From an uncultured Cohaesibacter sp. (lineage in GTDB: Bacteria; Pseudomonadota; Alphaproteobacteria; Rhizobiales; Cohaesibacteraceae), in contig NZ_OY782764.1 of assembly GCF_963678225.1 (NCBI RefSeq), positions 2,237,001 through 2,301,000 of the forward strand: a DNA stretch of 64,000 nt. Reading direction: 5' to 3'. This document shows, in pieces, positions 63,752-64,000 of the stretch. The position numbers were made by a program, and so were the translations under genes. Below the pieces are notes generated by a model that saw nothing but the letters and a program-made list of their open reading frames with translations, searched no databases and had not been told where the DNA came from. Each line of letters starts with the position of its first letter. Positions within the stretch are counted from its first letter, which is position 1.

Positions 63752-64000
63752 ATGAACGAAATGAGTGCAGATATCAAAGCAGACATCGCCCAGAAGCGAT
63801 TTGTGCTGGCAACCGATCTGGACGGGACCTTTCTTGGGGGCAGTGATGAAGATCGCAAGGCGCTCTATGACTGGATCGAAGCCAATCGCGACAGCGTCGG
63901 TCTTGTCTTTGTCACAGGGCGCGACCCGGAATTCATCGTGGAGCTGACCTCACGCCAAGGGGTGCCGCGTCCGGAATATGTTGTTGGTGACATCGGAACG
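63752..64000 (+). CDS. HAD-superfamily sugar phosphatase (sucrose-6-phosphatase-like, C-terminus missing)
   Basis: The visible 83 residues include HAD motif I, FVLATDLDGTFLG (nucleophile Asp), and motif II in LVFVTGRDPEF, as in sucrose-6-phosphate and glucosylglycerol-phosphate phosphatases. ATG 63752 follows TTGGAG. The gene runs off the window end. With gpsA just upstream, a role in dephosphorylating a glycosyl-glycerol phosphate is plausible; sucrose- or mannosylfructose-phosphate phosphatase are alternatives. Confidence 0.8.
   Translation, partial: MNEMSADIKADIAQKRFVLATDLDGTFLGGSDEDRKALYDWIEANRDSVGLVFVTGRDPEFIVELTSRQGVPRPEYVVGDIGT

Noticed and set aside
1-64000. CRISPR arrays, insertion sequences, tRNA or rRNA genes
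   Set aside because: No regularly spaced repeats, transposase-like proteins, tRNA-like cloverleaf arms or rRNA-like stretches were seen on either strand; a covariance search was not possible.

Overview
The window looks like chromosomal DNA of a marine or host-associated alphaproteobacterium, most likely of the Hyphomicrobiales. The clues are moderate-to-high GC coding DNA, many LacI/LysR/FadR-regulated sugar and sugar-acid operons, a tripartite tricarboxylate transporter and a DUF2255 protein. The species cannot be fixed from the sequence. No rRNA, tRNA, CRISPR array, transposase or phage gene was seen.

Region 1 (1-7.2 kb) is a fructosamine (Amadori product) locus: an ABC-type solute-binding protein (cut by the window start), a LacI regulator, an FrlD-like kinase and an FrlB-like deglycase. 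Two near-identical palindromic operators sit upstream of the binding-protein and deglycase genes. A PatB/MalY C-S lyase coupled to a DUF3737 beta-helix protein and a secreted cupin follow.

Region 2 (7.6-29.3 kb) is a dense set of small redox, detoxification and exported enzymes with many local regulators (two LysR, one MarR, one AraC). It holds four short-chain dehydrogenases, four cyclophilin-like fold proteins, cupins, a carboxymuconolactone decarboxylase-like protein, a cytochrome P460-like protein, a Tat-exported zinc alcohol dehydrogenase, a tannase/feruloyl esterase, two MFS exporters and a Gfo/Idh/MocA oxidoreductase. The hexamer TCATGA recurs in its intergenic spaces and may mark a shared regulon.

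Region 3 (29.8-49.2 kb) is the most unusual part: thirteen genes on the plus strand, nearly all touching or overlapping, behind an AT-rich leader. They encode a membrane-anchored trypsin-like protease, a membrane protein sharing its N-terminal module, an SrfB-like actin/Hsp70-fold ATPase, an SrfC-like dynamin-type GTPase, a further membrane protein, a secreted SH3/vWA protein, an ABC ATPase and FtsX-type permease, a SUMF1-fold protein without the usual cysteines, two lipoproteins, and two membrane-anchored vWA paralogues. The vWA-ATPase-permease-SUMF1-lipoprotein block resembles the TagQRST/PpkA sensing module of type VI secretion, but no secretion-system structural gene, kinase or phosphatase is present. 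I infer an envelope-spanning sensing or execution machine powered by two cytoplasmic NTPases. Its function is not established.

Region 4 (49.3-61.8 kb) is a D-glucarate/galactarate catabolic locus: an exported PQQ-type sugar dehydrogenase, glucarate dehydratase (GudD), a TctCBA transporter, galactarate dehydratase (GarD), a LacI and a FadR-type regulator, 5-keto-4-deoxyglucarate aldolase (GarL) and tartronate semialdehyde reductase (GarR). Together they take hexarates to pyruvate and glycerate. Candidate operators for both regulators are visible.

Region 5 (62.4-64 kb) pairs a glycerol-3-phosphate dehydrogenase (GpsA) with the start of an HAD sugar-phosphatase, suggesting a compatible-solute (glucosylglycerol-like) pathway that continues beyond the window.
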